DNA from: Paraconiothyrium sp. Pb-2020 | Taxonomy: Eukaryota > Ascomycota > Dothideomycetes > Pleosporales > Didymosphaeriaceae | Direction: 5' to 3' | Length of the DNA: 64,000 nucleotides | NCBI GenBank assembly: GCA_022419385.1 | Contig: JAJUBI010000009.1 | Coordinates: 930,001-994,000 of the forward strand | Part shown: positions 11,124 to 21,059 of the stretch, piece after piece | Position numbering within the stretch: position 1 is the first letter of the stretch | How the letters are laid out: each line of letters opens with the position of its first letter | Translations under genes and position numbers: made by a program | The notes under the pieces: generated by a model | What the model saw: the letters and a program-made list of their open reading frames with translations, nothing else | The model's database searches: none | Told to the model about the DNA's origin: nothing

Positions 11124-12421
11124 TGCGTCCAATTGAGAAATAGATCAACGAGAAAAGTTACGAGAGGCAAATTTAGCACTTGAGATGTATAAAGTAGTAT
11201 GCAAGGTAATTTAAAAGGGTCGCATGCAGATGCGGGACTCTGGTCGGCAAGGGCAGTGGGACTTTTTGTATACAATGTGGGGTCTTTATGGTGACGCAAT
11301 AACGAGCAGGCAATGCCTGCGTTCAGTTGTACATTTCTAAGCTATTAGTGTCCCTGAGAGATGCTCAACTGACACGAAAAACGTAATTGGCTCGATGGAC
11401 ACCAAGATGGTCAAGATAGGGAGGTCGTCCGTGTGCTTGGATGGTGCTCGAAGGTGCGTCGTCCAATGCGGTGGAGGTGGCTCCTCGGGGATGGGTCGGG
11501 ACAGCTCGGCGAAAGGGCAAAGTAGGAAAGAATTGCTAGCGTTGCGATGGATTTTGTACATTTAAAGCCATGGCAGCTTAGAAATGCAGCATTTGGATTA
11601 CTTTCATGTATTCTTTGTGCCTGGGGTCGAGCAGTGGAGGACTCCGTAAGACGGATGCTATCCGCAAGCGCACCCGCCGCGACTGCCTGACTATCTACGG
11701 GACTTGTCAGGCTGAGCATCTAGCTTCACCTCCTGGCAACGTGCTTCTGCCCCGTTGTTCGTCCATCCTCTCTGCCTGCGATACAAATGTGGTCAAGCTC
11801 CTCGAAGACGACTTGTGGCGGTCTTATGGAGGATCCACACAGCCTTGCTGTGGGTGAATCAGGCTAAGATTAGCACCGATCCGTTGGCTCGCTTCTCGCA
11901 CGCGGCTACGGAGCTTTTCGACGAAGCCATGCGCGGGAAGGATGCCCAGGCGCCCGTCGAAACAACGGAGACTCGCCAGCCTTGTTGGAGTCGCGAGCCA
12001 CCGCAAACGTTGTGCGACCATCGTCGTTCACGGTGAGAAGAGACTCAAGACAAAGGACGCCATGGTTTCGTCAAGTAGACGACATGGGGTCAATTGGAGC
12101 ACGATGCTGCTAGCGCTTATGGAATTAGGTCCCTGCGGCTGTGTCCATCTCGCCTCTAGGCCTATTCAGCCCATGGTGAACTTGAGCCATGCCTGCATCG
12201 ACCAGATGCATCTGGCGCCGCCGCCTGCGCCGCCATCACAATCGCAATTGCCAGTGTCTTACGGCTCCGCACTCGCCCACTGAGCTGCATTGTTTGCGCA
12301 GCACTGGGCGTTGTGCTGCGCTGGATGATATACTTGTACCCAGCTCGTGCAACGACGGCTCCACTTTCCGTACCCTCAATGTTTATGAGGTGGTAAAGAA
12401 CGCCTGCGACTTATCCATACG
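11124..12421. other. Divergent intergenic region, 1.3 kb
   Basis: Lies between the divergent starts of the MDR gene and the membrane protein gene. Small ORFs are present on both strands but show no domain or codon pattern I trust. Presumably it contains two promoters. Confidence 0.5.
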
Positions 12422-14713
12422 ATGGAATCATTTCGAGGAAGGCACTTTGCCTCTCGGTCCGTCTCTCCAGACCCCTTCGCCGACCGCTACGATCCCCACG
12501 ATGCGCCCTCCGAGCCTATTGCGATGCAGACCCTCTCTGCAACCGCATATCCCTCGCCAGATCTTCGCCGCGGTCCCTCGCCAGGCGTGTCGCCTCAACG
12601 AAGCCCAGAGATCGGTCTTTCATTCCCGCGCGGAAACCACAGCTATGAGCCAGTGCGAAGCTCACTACCACCGACTGAGTCGCGTGCGACCTCGTTATAT
12701 TCCACTCATTCTCTCGGGTACCATAAGACGAAAGATCAGGAGGCGCAGCAGCTAGTCGATCGCAGAGCTGGGGAGATAGCCGAGTGGAACGTACACTGGA
12801 TAACACCGGCGCTGATGATCGTCTTGTTCGTTGCAGGAGTTGGAGCGGCTGTGGGACACCACTTCTTCTATATGTCGTTAGAGGGGAAACCCTCGACCGA
12901 CCAGCTGACTATGGTGCGATATGGGACCGCTTTAGCCTTCTTCGTAAAGAGCGCACTCGTTGGATCCATCGTTATGTGCTACAGGCAGAGGATATGGCAT
13001 ACTTTCCGAACCAGAGCTCTGACAATTGCTGGCATCGACGGACTCTTCTCGGCAACTGAAGACCCTACCCAATTCTTCTACAACGGAGAAATGATGATCA
13101 ATGCGAAAATCGCGACAATCATGGCAATCTGCAGCTGGCTCATCCCAATCGCATCTGTCTTGTCGCCGGCCTCCCTTACGTCAGAGATCACCACGCTCAA
13201 GAACTCGACCATCTGCACTAGTGTGTCTACTTTGAATTTTACACATGAGGCGATGTTCGACTTTCGGGGAGAGGGGCCATATGCTGGCTCTTCGTTAGTG
13301 TATTACAACACGACCAATTTCGAGGGCGAAGGTGACTTCTTCGACTACTATGACCGTCCCTCGCAAAATGCCAAACGTCTTGTCTTTGCGAGTATGTATC
13401 TAAAAGAGCCCGCAGTCGATACAAACGCTTCAATCAAAAACTGCGGGGAGCGCTACAATTGTACCTACGAGATAAATTTCGAAGGACCAGGCTACAAATG
13501 CGACCTCTACGCAGACAGCAACCATGCCGGCGCTGGCGATGCGCCTTTTAGTATAGATGTGCTTGCCCCTAAAGGCGACAATCTCTACTTCGGTGTTGTG
13601 GATCAGGGTGATTACAAGATACCTCAAACGGAGACGGGCCCCCACGGCATCCCCATCCATGAGCCGTTCCCCGATTCACTCGGTGTCTTCGACGTGGAAC
13701 CTACCCTATGGATAGGCTATGTTATCAAGACAGATCAAACATACAAAGATGACGATCCGGAAGAGTTTAAGCGTTGGGGTACAGTTCAAGAGCCCAAGAT
13801 CGTCAAGTGTGTTGCCTACCACACAAATTATACCTTCGAATTAGAGTACAAGGATTCGAAACAGAATTACACCCGCAAACAACGCGACTTCTTGAGACCT
13901 ATCGTCGACACAACCTTCAAGGCGGACTCAGGGAACGTCAGCGAGGGCACAGCATCTCCATCCTCCAACTTCGTCTCCCCTAAAGGCGATGTGCCAACCT
14001 ACAAACGAACAGCCGCTTACCACTCCATCATGCAGCTCCTCCGCAACTTCCTCGGCGGCAGCGTCTCCTACAGCAAAAAGCTCTTCGTCACGAGCTCCGA
14101 CATCTCCGAAACAAATCTGATGGACGCGCGATCCACATACCCGCGGCCAGACCTCCCAGAAGCCATCCAACATGTCTTCGAAGACATGATTATCAGTCTC
14201 CTCTCGGACGAGCACCTCGTTGTCGCACAGAAACAATCCGTCCCTTGCACAAAAGAGCAATCCGTGAGCGTGTACAAGTACAAGCGTGAGGGCCTCTGGA
14301 TCGGCTACGCGTTCGCTGTTGCCACCGCGTTCATCTGTCTCATCATCGGCGGCTGGGCGATCCATCAGAACGGCGTGGCTTCAGACACGCTCTTCTCCCG
14401 CATCCTGGTCACGACGAGAAATCCCACGCTCGACAGACTTAGCGTGGGCGCGTGCCTCGGCGGCGATCCGTTCCCGAAGGAGCTGACGCGGACGAAGTTG
14501 AGGTTCGGCGTGTTGCTAGAGGAGAATCCGCGCGAGGGGCCGTTGGGGACCGTCGAGCATTGTACGTTTGGTGCCGTGGGGGAGACGAAGGATATTGTGA
14601 AGTATGGGGTGTATGCTGGGTTGAAGGAGTATAGGAACGATGGCAGTGGAGAGGGGAGTTGGGACGAGAAAGAACCTCTTTTGGATAAGGAGGGTCTGAG
14701 AAGGAGACAGTAG
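12422..14713 (+). CDS. Large fungal membrane glycoprotein of unknown function, 763 aa
   Basis: A single-exon gene that I recognise only as a Pezizomycotina-type membrane protein, without a known role. Residues 1-120 are Pro/Ser-rich and cytosolic-looking. Predicted membrane helices lie at about 127-149 (ITPALMIVLFVAGVGAAVG), 167-186, 229-249 and 624-646 (WIGYAFAVATAFICLIIGG). Between helices 3 and 4 is an extracytoplasmic domain of about 375 residues with several N-glycosylation sequons (NSTI, NFTH, NTTN, NCTY, NYTF, NYTR) and Cys residues that could pair. A tail of about 115 residues follows. The layout suggests a cell-surface sensor or scaffold, which is inference. It is convergent with PAT1. 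Confidence 0.8.
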   Translation: MESFRGRHFASRSVSPDPFADRYDPHDAPSEPIAMQTLSATAYPSPDLRRGPSPGVSPQRSPEIGLSFPRGNHSYEPVRSSLPPTESRATSLYSTHSLGYHKTKDQEAQQLVDRRAGEIAEWNVHWITPALMIVLFVAGVGAAVGHHFFYMSLEGKPSTDQLTMVRYGTALAFFVKSALVGSIVMCYRQRIWHTFRTRALTIAGIDGLFSATEDPTQFFYNGEMMINAKIATIMAICSWLIPIASVLSPASLTSEITTLKNSTICTSVSTLNFTHEAMFDFRGEGPYAGSSLVYYNTTNFEGEGDFFDYYDRPSQNAKRLVFASMYLKEPAVDTNASIKNCGERYNCTYEINFEGPGYKCDLYADSNHAGAGDAPFSIDVLAPKGDNLYFGVVDQGDYKIPQTETGPHGIPIHEPFPDSLGVFDVEPTLWIGYVIKTDQTYKDDDPEEFKRWGTVQEPKIVKCVAYHTNYTFELEYKDSKQNYTRKQRDFLRPIVDTTFKADSGNVSEGTASPSSNFVSPKGDVPTYKRTAAYHSIMQLLRNFLGGSVSYSKKLFVTSSDISETNLMDARSTYPRPDLPEAIQHVFEDMIISLLSDEHLVVAQKQSVPCTKEQSVSVYKYKREGLWIGYAFAVATAFICLIIGGWAIHQNGVASDTLFSRILVTTRNPTLDRLSVGACLGGDPFPKELTRTKLRFGVLLEENPREGPLGTVEHCTFGAVGETKDIVKYGVYAGLKEYRNDGSGEGSWDEKEPLLDKEGLRRRQ

Positions 14714-15296
14714 GATTGTCGGAAGCGAAAACCGTATAAAGTGTTGATGTACAGAAAGATTTGGATTTGGATTTTGATCTTAAAGGCGCCTACTAGCCAC
14801 GACTGCATATACCCTGGCGCTTAGCATTTACCGGAGTTAATCGACATGCGCTTAGCGTTCATCATCGGAGACAATCTACCGTCATACAAATGACAAAATA
14901 AGACGTTGCGAGTGCCGATTGTGCTCTCACCATTATAATTGGGGAGGTACTTGATGTAGATTGGAAACTTTTTGTATTGAAAGCATAAGAATAAATAATG
15001 TACCATAACTACGTTCCTCTTCGTTACATCTGCAAGTGTTCCCTGCAGGAGGTCGACTTCAATGGCCCCACCCTTCTAGTATATTCCAACGATGCCAGCT
15101 AGCCAACTCCTAGAACGGGCTCTTCCCCCCATGAGCCGATCGTAGGAAGCGGCGCATTGCTCAAGGTATCGCGAGCCCCACCACAAGGTTCGCGTTCTTG
15201 CAATGTTACCTAGGTATGCGCGCATCCACGTGCTGGGACTAGTTGGGCTTGCTGAGTGGTGTTCCTTAGGAGCTCTCCAATGTTCTTTTAATCTTT
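14714..15296. other. Gap between convergent membrane-protein and PAT1 genes
   Basis: 583 bp holding two 3' UTRs. The first half is AT-rich. No gene is evident. Confidence 0.5.
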
Positions 15297-17935
15297 TCAA
15301 CCAAGCAATTCTACGTCCAATCCAATAGCCCTCATGAAGAGGTTAACATTGGCAAGACGAGCCCCCGCCATCTCAGCCGGCAGCGCCTTGCTCACCGTCA
15401 CGGTCTCCATGACGCGATCCTTAACACCGATCACCAGCCTCTGCTGTTGCTCTGGGCTAGCGCCGACACCCATAGCAGCGAGGAACTGCCAGATGTACAT
15501 GTCGTCGGTATCGTTGATGGTACCCGGGAAAACAAACGGCAGAACAGGCTCGACCGCGTCGAATAAGCGGTTGTAGAGATCGGCCCACTGTTCCCAGTCC
15601 GTAGTAGCTTCCGGTGCAGATTGCTTCAAGAGCTCGGCGCGGGAGATGAGAATTGTAAGGAGCGACATGCCAACCTTGCTACGAGCGACAATGTGCATGT
15701 TCGTTCGGTCGAGAATGAGACCGAGCAAGCCAATGATGATGTTGAGGGGTGATTCCGAGACGTGAGCGAACAGCGGCGGGATGACAGTGCCCAGGAAAAG
15801 GTCAATTTCCTCACGCATAGCAGGGCTCAAAGGCTCTTCTGGCGTTGCAGTTCCATGAGACACAACGGAGAGCTGATCCAAGTGGACAACAATCATGGTG
15901 ACTACCGTGATGCGCTCCTGCTCGTCGATGTGAGGGAAGATACGCTGAATGGCCTTTTTTCCTTTCGCGTGAGACAGGATGGAAATGAAAGGGTGCGGAG
16001 TGGGAGATCTTTCTTGTGTAAGTATCAACCCAGTCAAAATTGGCAGCAGAAACTTACTGTGGATTGATGGGCTCCATGATCTTGAGGTTTACCCAGAGCT
16101 CTTTGCGCAGAGCCTCGATTTTCGACCGCCATTCCATATGCGCTTGAATAGCTTCAGGCGAGCTGTCCTCACGAATCGGAGGAGGGACCGCTCGGTCAAC
16201 ATCCTCAATCCTCATCAGTGTCATATATATCGCTTCGATGTTGCGCAAAGTCTGCTTGCGATGAGCCACGGAAGACTTGTGATTCTTGGGATGCTTGTCT
16301 CCAGTTTCAGGTCGCTTTATATTAAGAAGCGGCCTGGGTGTCTTCGCGTTACTGAATGCAATCTTACCCAGGCTGCCTTCGATGACGAGCTGTTTGCCCT
16401 TGGGCTTGGCCTTTGCTGCCTCGACTGCTCGCTGAACCTGCTGCTCCATGCGCTGCATATGGTTATCACCGTTGCGCCCGTTCCTACGTGGTCCGAATCT
16501 GCTATTTGTTTGGAACAGATACGTCTGGGCGAATTGGTTTGCAGGCTGATGTGGGTTTTGGCGTGCACCACCGCGAATCTGGCTCATAACGTGGTAGTAG
16601 AAGTCTTCGGCAATGGCTGCTTCGGGGCCCCTCTCATCCACATTTCCAGTCGCACTCACGAGCTGTTGGAGTTGAATACGCGTGATGAAGTTCTTGTCTT
16701 GGGGCGTCATCAAGCCGTTGTCTTTAGCCAGCAGAGAAATCTTATGGTTGCGCTTGGCTCGTTTGGCCTCAGCTTCGATGTAAGCATCGCGCTCCTCCTG
16801 CGACAGAGCCATGAGCTGCTCTGGGTGTGTAATGACCATACCTGGGAAAGAAGGTCCTCTGTTGTGGCCTTGCTGGGGTCCGCGTGCTGCTGCATGTCCT
16901 GAGTGCGCGACAGGCTGGCCGTGGCCGGACAGGCGATTCGGATTCTGAAGGATATGCCTTGGTTGAGAAGGCGGCCGCTGGGGTTGGGCTTGGGGGTGGG
17001 GTTGGGCAGGCCTTTGCTGCTGCGTCGCGGGTTCATTGGGCTGTCGCTGTCGCTGTAGAATCGTAGGCTGCTGCGGCGGTTGGGTATGCACGGGTTGGCC
17101 GGGCAGTTCGGCGTGGACTTGCTGCTGTCGAGGACCGGACGGGCCTGCGTGGTGCTGCTGGTGCTGCTGTTGGGGTCGCTGCAATATTTGAGGCTGGAAT
17201 TGACCTGGAAATCCTGGCATGCCTGGAAACGGCGGCTGTCCATGAGGAATGGGTTGCGGATAGTGAGAGGGCATGGGAGGCTGGCTAGGTGCCGCATGCT
17301 GGTGTACGGGAGAAGGCGTTGCCTGTATGGGTTGTTGACGCATCATGGCCTCGACCTCCTCCAAGCTCATCATCTTCCTCGCAAGCGCAGGGCCTTGTTG
17401 CTGCAGCTCTGGTTGCCTAGGAGCAGAGGTCTGCTTAGGCTTGAGGCCCCAAATGTCGGCACGCGCCTCCAATTGAGGGATGTAGTCAGGATCGTGGTAA
17501 TTCTCATAGCCGGACCTGGTGGGCTTCGAAGCGTGCGGAATGGGAGGCCTCTGCTGCTGGGATGCCGGATGACGAGCTTGGTAGACCATCTGCTCCTCCT
17601 GCAAGGTGTTCGAGATCTTGGATGTCTGGCCAGCGAAGTCAAAATCCCGTCCGACGCTCTGCTGGGTAGCGGGGACACTGCCAAAGGTGTCGTCATTGAA
17701 GGCATCGTCGGTCTCGTCGAGCTGATCGCCTAGACCATCATACGTCTCCTCGAAATCGATTCTTCACTTGGTGGTCAGCAGAGTCCCATGTGTGTGCGTG
17801 TGGCCTGACATACGCATCGTCATCGGCTGCCCCTCCACCCAGGCTGGCAAAAGCATCGTGGTGGCCGAAGCCCGGAGCATTGGTAGAGTGACCCTTGTCG
17901 CGCGGCAGCGTGGTGTCGAAGCCGAAGAACGACAT
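15297..17935 (-). CDS. PAT1: Pat1 mRNA-decapping activator (topoisomerase II-associated family), 845 aa
   Basis: Scaffold that links deadenylated mRNA, the Lsm1-7 ring, Dhh1 and the decapping enzyme in P-bodies. Exons are 17935-17814, 17761-16058 and 16008-15297, with introns of 52 and 49 nt. The N-terminus is the diagnostic MSFFGFDTTLPRD, and the first join gives DDDAIDFEETYDGLGDQLDE, the conserved acidic motif that binds Dhh1. A long Pro/Gln-rich middle includes KMMSLEEVEAMMRQQ. The C-terminal alpha-superhelix starts near SPTPHPFISILSHAKGKKAI, right at the second join, and runs to the end. Intact, with length as expected. It is divergent from the mannosyltransferase gene. Confidence 0.94.
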
Positions 17936-18846
17936 GGTGGGCGACGCCCGGGAGCGGGTGCTAGCAGAAAGCTGCTTGCGGGCGATGGTAGTTGTGGTCT
18001 CAGAGGAAGTGGGTGAAACAGTGACGTGAAGTGACGGTAAAGGTATACGGCGGCGGGCGCATCGAGTGGTCACGTAGCGCTGCGATGGTGAGTGTCCTCT
18101 ATCGGATAGCGATGGACGATGCGACAGCGAGCGGGGGTGCGGAGCGTCGTTGACGAGATGGCGATGTTTCGCAGAGAGCTGCAACTATTCCAAACAGCCC
18201 TTGCCGCTTTGGGGGTGGGTTCTGTGGGGTCACGCAATTGGACGCGCCCTACAGAAGTGCCCTTGATGTGCACACTTGGTAGCTCGATCGGCTGTGGCAC
18301 CTCGAACAGGATACTTCAGCGCCAATTATCTCCCTATAGCTTGTATCTGAAGCTCTAGCCAGCCTTGTGCAGAGGACCTCGAGTGCTGCGAAAGGTGTGC
18401 GTCAGCCCGTATCTAAACTCGGGCCCAGGGCCCAGCACCCACCCATCCTTGCGTGGCGTTCGCGTCAGCCTCTCCCCCAACGGTTACTCGGGCCTCCTAT
18501 TTCGCATTTCACATTCTTTATTGCGTCGGGGTTGCCCTCCCTTCTCCCACCCGTCTTGCCCTTCTCCCTACCCTTTCTAATACACGGGTAACCTCTCGAG
18601 GTCTCCCAGTTTCGTTCGTGCGAGTGCCCCCCGTAGCACCATTTCATTGCACGTGCTACTGGGCCCGTTATAGCTCCTACTCCCCAACCGACGACGTAGC
18701 CTTAAGCTCCCCGGGTCGCCGCACGCATCCTCCATACAGTCGCCAAGGTGGAGGGCTCCACGCCGGAGAAGAGCCAGCTTGAAAAGAGCCAGTCGTCCAA
18801 CTCAAATTCGCCGCCGCCGCAGCAGCAGCAGCACTCTCGCGGCGCA
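17936..18846. promoter_or_regulatory. Divergent promoter region PAT1 / mannosyltransferase
   Basis: 911 bp between two start codons. The side towards the mannosyltransferase is strongly pyrimidine-rich (18470-18590) and contains a short CAG-repeat tract at about 18820-18832 just before the ATG. It presumably drives both genes. No other gene is seen. Confidence 0.5.
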
Positions 18847-20174
18847 ATGGCCGGCCAGCAGCGCTACCTGCGCTACATTGTCTTTGCGCTCATTGTGTGT
18901 TTCTCCCATCGTATCCGATGCGCAATCCACTAACAGAACCAGGCCATCATCCTTCTCTTCTTCATCTCTTCGTCGTCATCCGTACCGTCCGCACAATGGC
19001 CCACTTACAAGGGCGATCAAAGCCAGACGCCCGCAGACCCGAACACGAACAAGCCAGCAGCGCCGCAGACTGGTGCTGAAAAGGACTCGACAGCTACAAC
19101 GCCCAATACAGGCAATCAGCTTCCTCCTGCTACCGCCAAGGGCGAGCGCATGAACGAAACCTTCGTAACCCTTGCCCGTAACTCGGACATTTGGGAGATC
19201 GCCGAATCGATTCGCCATATTGAAGACCGCTTCAACCAAAGGTATAATTACGACTGGGTTTTTCTTAACGACGACGATTTCAATGAAGAGTTCATCAAGC
19301 TCACTACTGCGCTCGTTTCTGGCACGACAAAGTATGGCAAAATTCCCAAGGAGCATTGGTCCTTCCCCGACTTCATTGATCAGGACCGCGCCGCCAAGGT
19401 TCGCGAGGAGATGAAGGAAAAGAAGATCATCTACGGCGACTCCGTCAGCTACAGGCACATGTGCCGCTACGAGTCGGGCTTCTTCTTCCGCCACCCCTTG
19501 ATGCTTGATTACGAGTGGTACTGGCGCGTAGAGCCCAGCGTCAAGTTGTACTGCGACATCAAATACGACACTTTCAAGTTCATGGCCGAAAACAAGAAGA
19601 AGTACAGTTTTACCCTCAGCTTGTACGAATACGTCGAGACCATCCCTACTCTTTGGGACGCTGTCAAGAACTTCACCTCCGTCTACCCCCAACACGTGGT
19701 TGAAGGCAACTCCATGAAGTGGATTAGCGAGGATGATGGAAAGACATACAACCACTGCCATTTCTGGTCCAACTTCGAGATCGGCAACCTGAACTGGCTC
19801 CGCTCGGATGCTTATATTGACTACTTCACCTCACTGGATCACGCAGGCGGTTTCTTTTACGAGCGCTGGGGTGACGCGCCCGTCCACTCGATCGCCGCTG
19901 CTCTTATGCTCAAGAAGGAGGAAATACATTTCTTTAATGATATTGCCTACTACCACGTTCCATTCACCCACTGCCCGACTGGTGAGCAGTATCGCTTGGA
20001 CCACAAGTGCTCTTGCAATCCCAAGGACAACTTTGACTGGAACGGATATAGCTGTAAGTTCATTGTACATCCTTTCTCATGCTTCAATTTGCTGATGGCA
20101 AATGCACAGGCACCGCCCGCTTTTATGAAGTCAACGACATGGAGAAACCAGCAGGGTACGAAAAGGAGCAATAA
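18847..20174 (+). CDS. Alpha-1,2-mannosyltransferase, KRE2/MNT1/KTR family (GT15), 407 aa
   Basis: Golgi type II membrane enzyme that adds alpha-1,2-mannose from GDP-mannose to O- and N-linked glycans. Exon 1 (18847-18894) encodes [16 protein letters not shown] and joins across a 48-nt intron to [12 protein letters not shown], building the signal anchor. A second acceptor 6 nt earlier would add Asn-Gln in frame. A Ser/Pro/Thr stem follows to about residue 85. The catalytic domain shows [14 protein letters not shown], the YEWYWRVEP block and [13 protein letters not shown] with the conserved Glu, plus the late Cys-rich segment [20 protein letters not shown] 56-nt intron (20054-20109) leads to the ending [20 protein letters not shown]. 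Intact. Which of the yeast KRE2/KTR paralogues it matches cannot be told. Confidence 0.92.
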
Positions 20175-21059
20175 GTTCGTAGTTAGTCCTCTTGGCCACA
20201 TGCACCCGCTCGCCCAATTGAACTTCAATGTGATCCATTGCACTTTCAGCGCAGAGATCTGACTTTTCGCTGAAGTGCTCCTCTTTCCGTTTCTGAGTCT
20301 ATTTGGTGGCTCTTTCGGCCGATTCTCGCCTTGGTCTTATTGACTATTACCTGCGTTGCTTGCGTTGCTAGAAAAAGAAGGAGTCCTGGCTATGATTAGC
20401 GAAACCGGGGATACTTGGTTTCTGGCTCATTGGGAGAGCATACACGGCGTTTACAGGAAATCTGCATGGGTTTGGGTTATCCAAGTTTATTGTAGATTTA
20501 TGTACAAGTTCTAAACGGGCATGATGATGGTATCCTGTAGCGAATATACCATGGTTGTGTTTACCCTGACCAGCTTTCGATTGCTGCAGATTTGTACTGG
20601 CTCTCGCGGAAGAAAAGAGAACTGCTGCATGCGATGATTTATGTTGCTCAACGGCGGAGAATGTAGCCTCCACAAGACTGATCTAGACGAGGGTGCCTTG
20701 CAGAGTCACTCTCAGTATTAACCAAAGCATGTCCTATCATTGGACTTCGTTCGTGTTGTTGACGCTACAGAGAATTGGCGCGGAATGGTGGCGCCTCCGC
20801 AATGCCTCGGCTGCTGCACCTGACGGACGGGGATCTCCAAAGCTCGGATGGGGATGACGATCAATGGCTCGCCCTGCTTGCCTGACGCACCCTGTAGTTA
20901 TGGACATCCTCCGTTGGCGACCAGAATCGCCATTGCACGACAAATAACTGGAACGCGCCCTCGACTCGCTCCGTGGCCGTGACATCGCGGTCTCCTCCAC
21001 CTATAGTCCCTCCGCAACCCGCCTGCCCACCACGATCGTTCTGTGTCGCTACCGCAGCC
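20175..21059. other. Intergenic region mannosyltransferase - acyltransferase
   Basis: 885 bp between two plus-strand genes. No repeat, RNA or credible ORF is seen apart from shadows of the downstream gene's 5' region. Confidence 0.5.

Noticed and set aside
16012..16057. Acceptor at 16013 for the second PAT1 intron
   Set aside because: It leaves two bases where one is required and shifts the frame. The next AG, four bases on, restores NPQSPTPHPFISIL.
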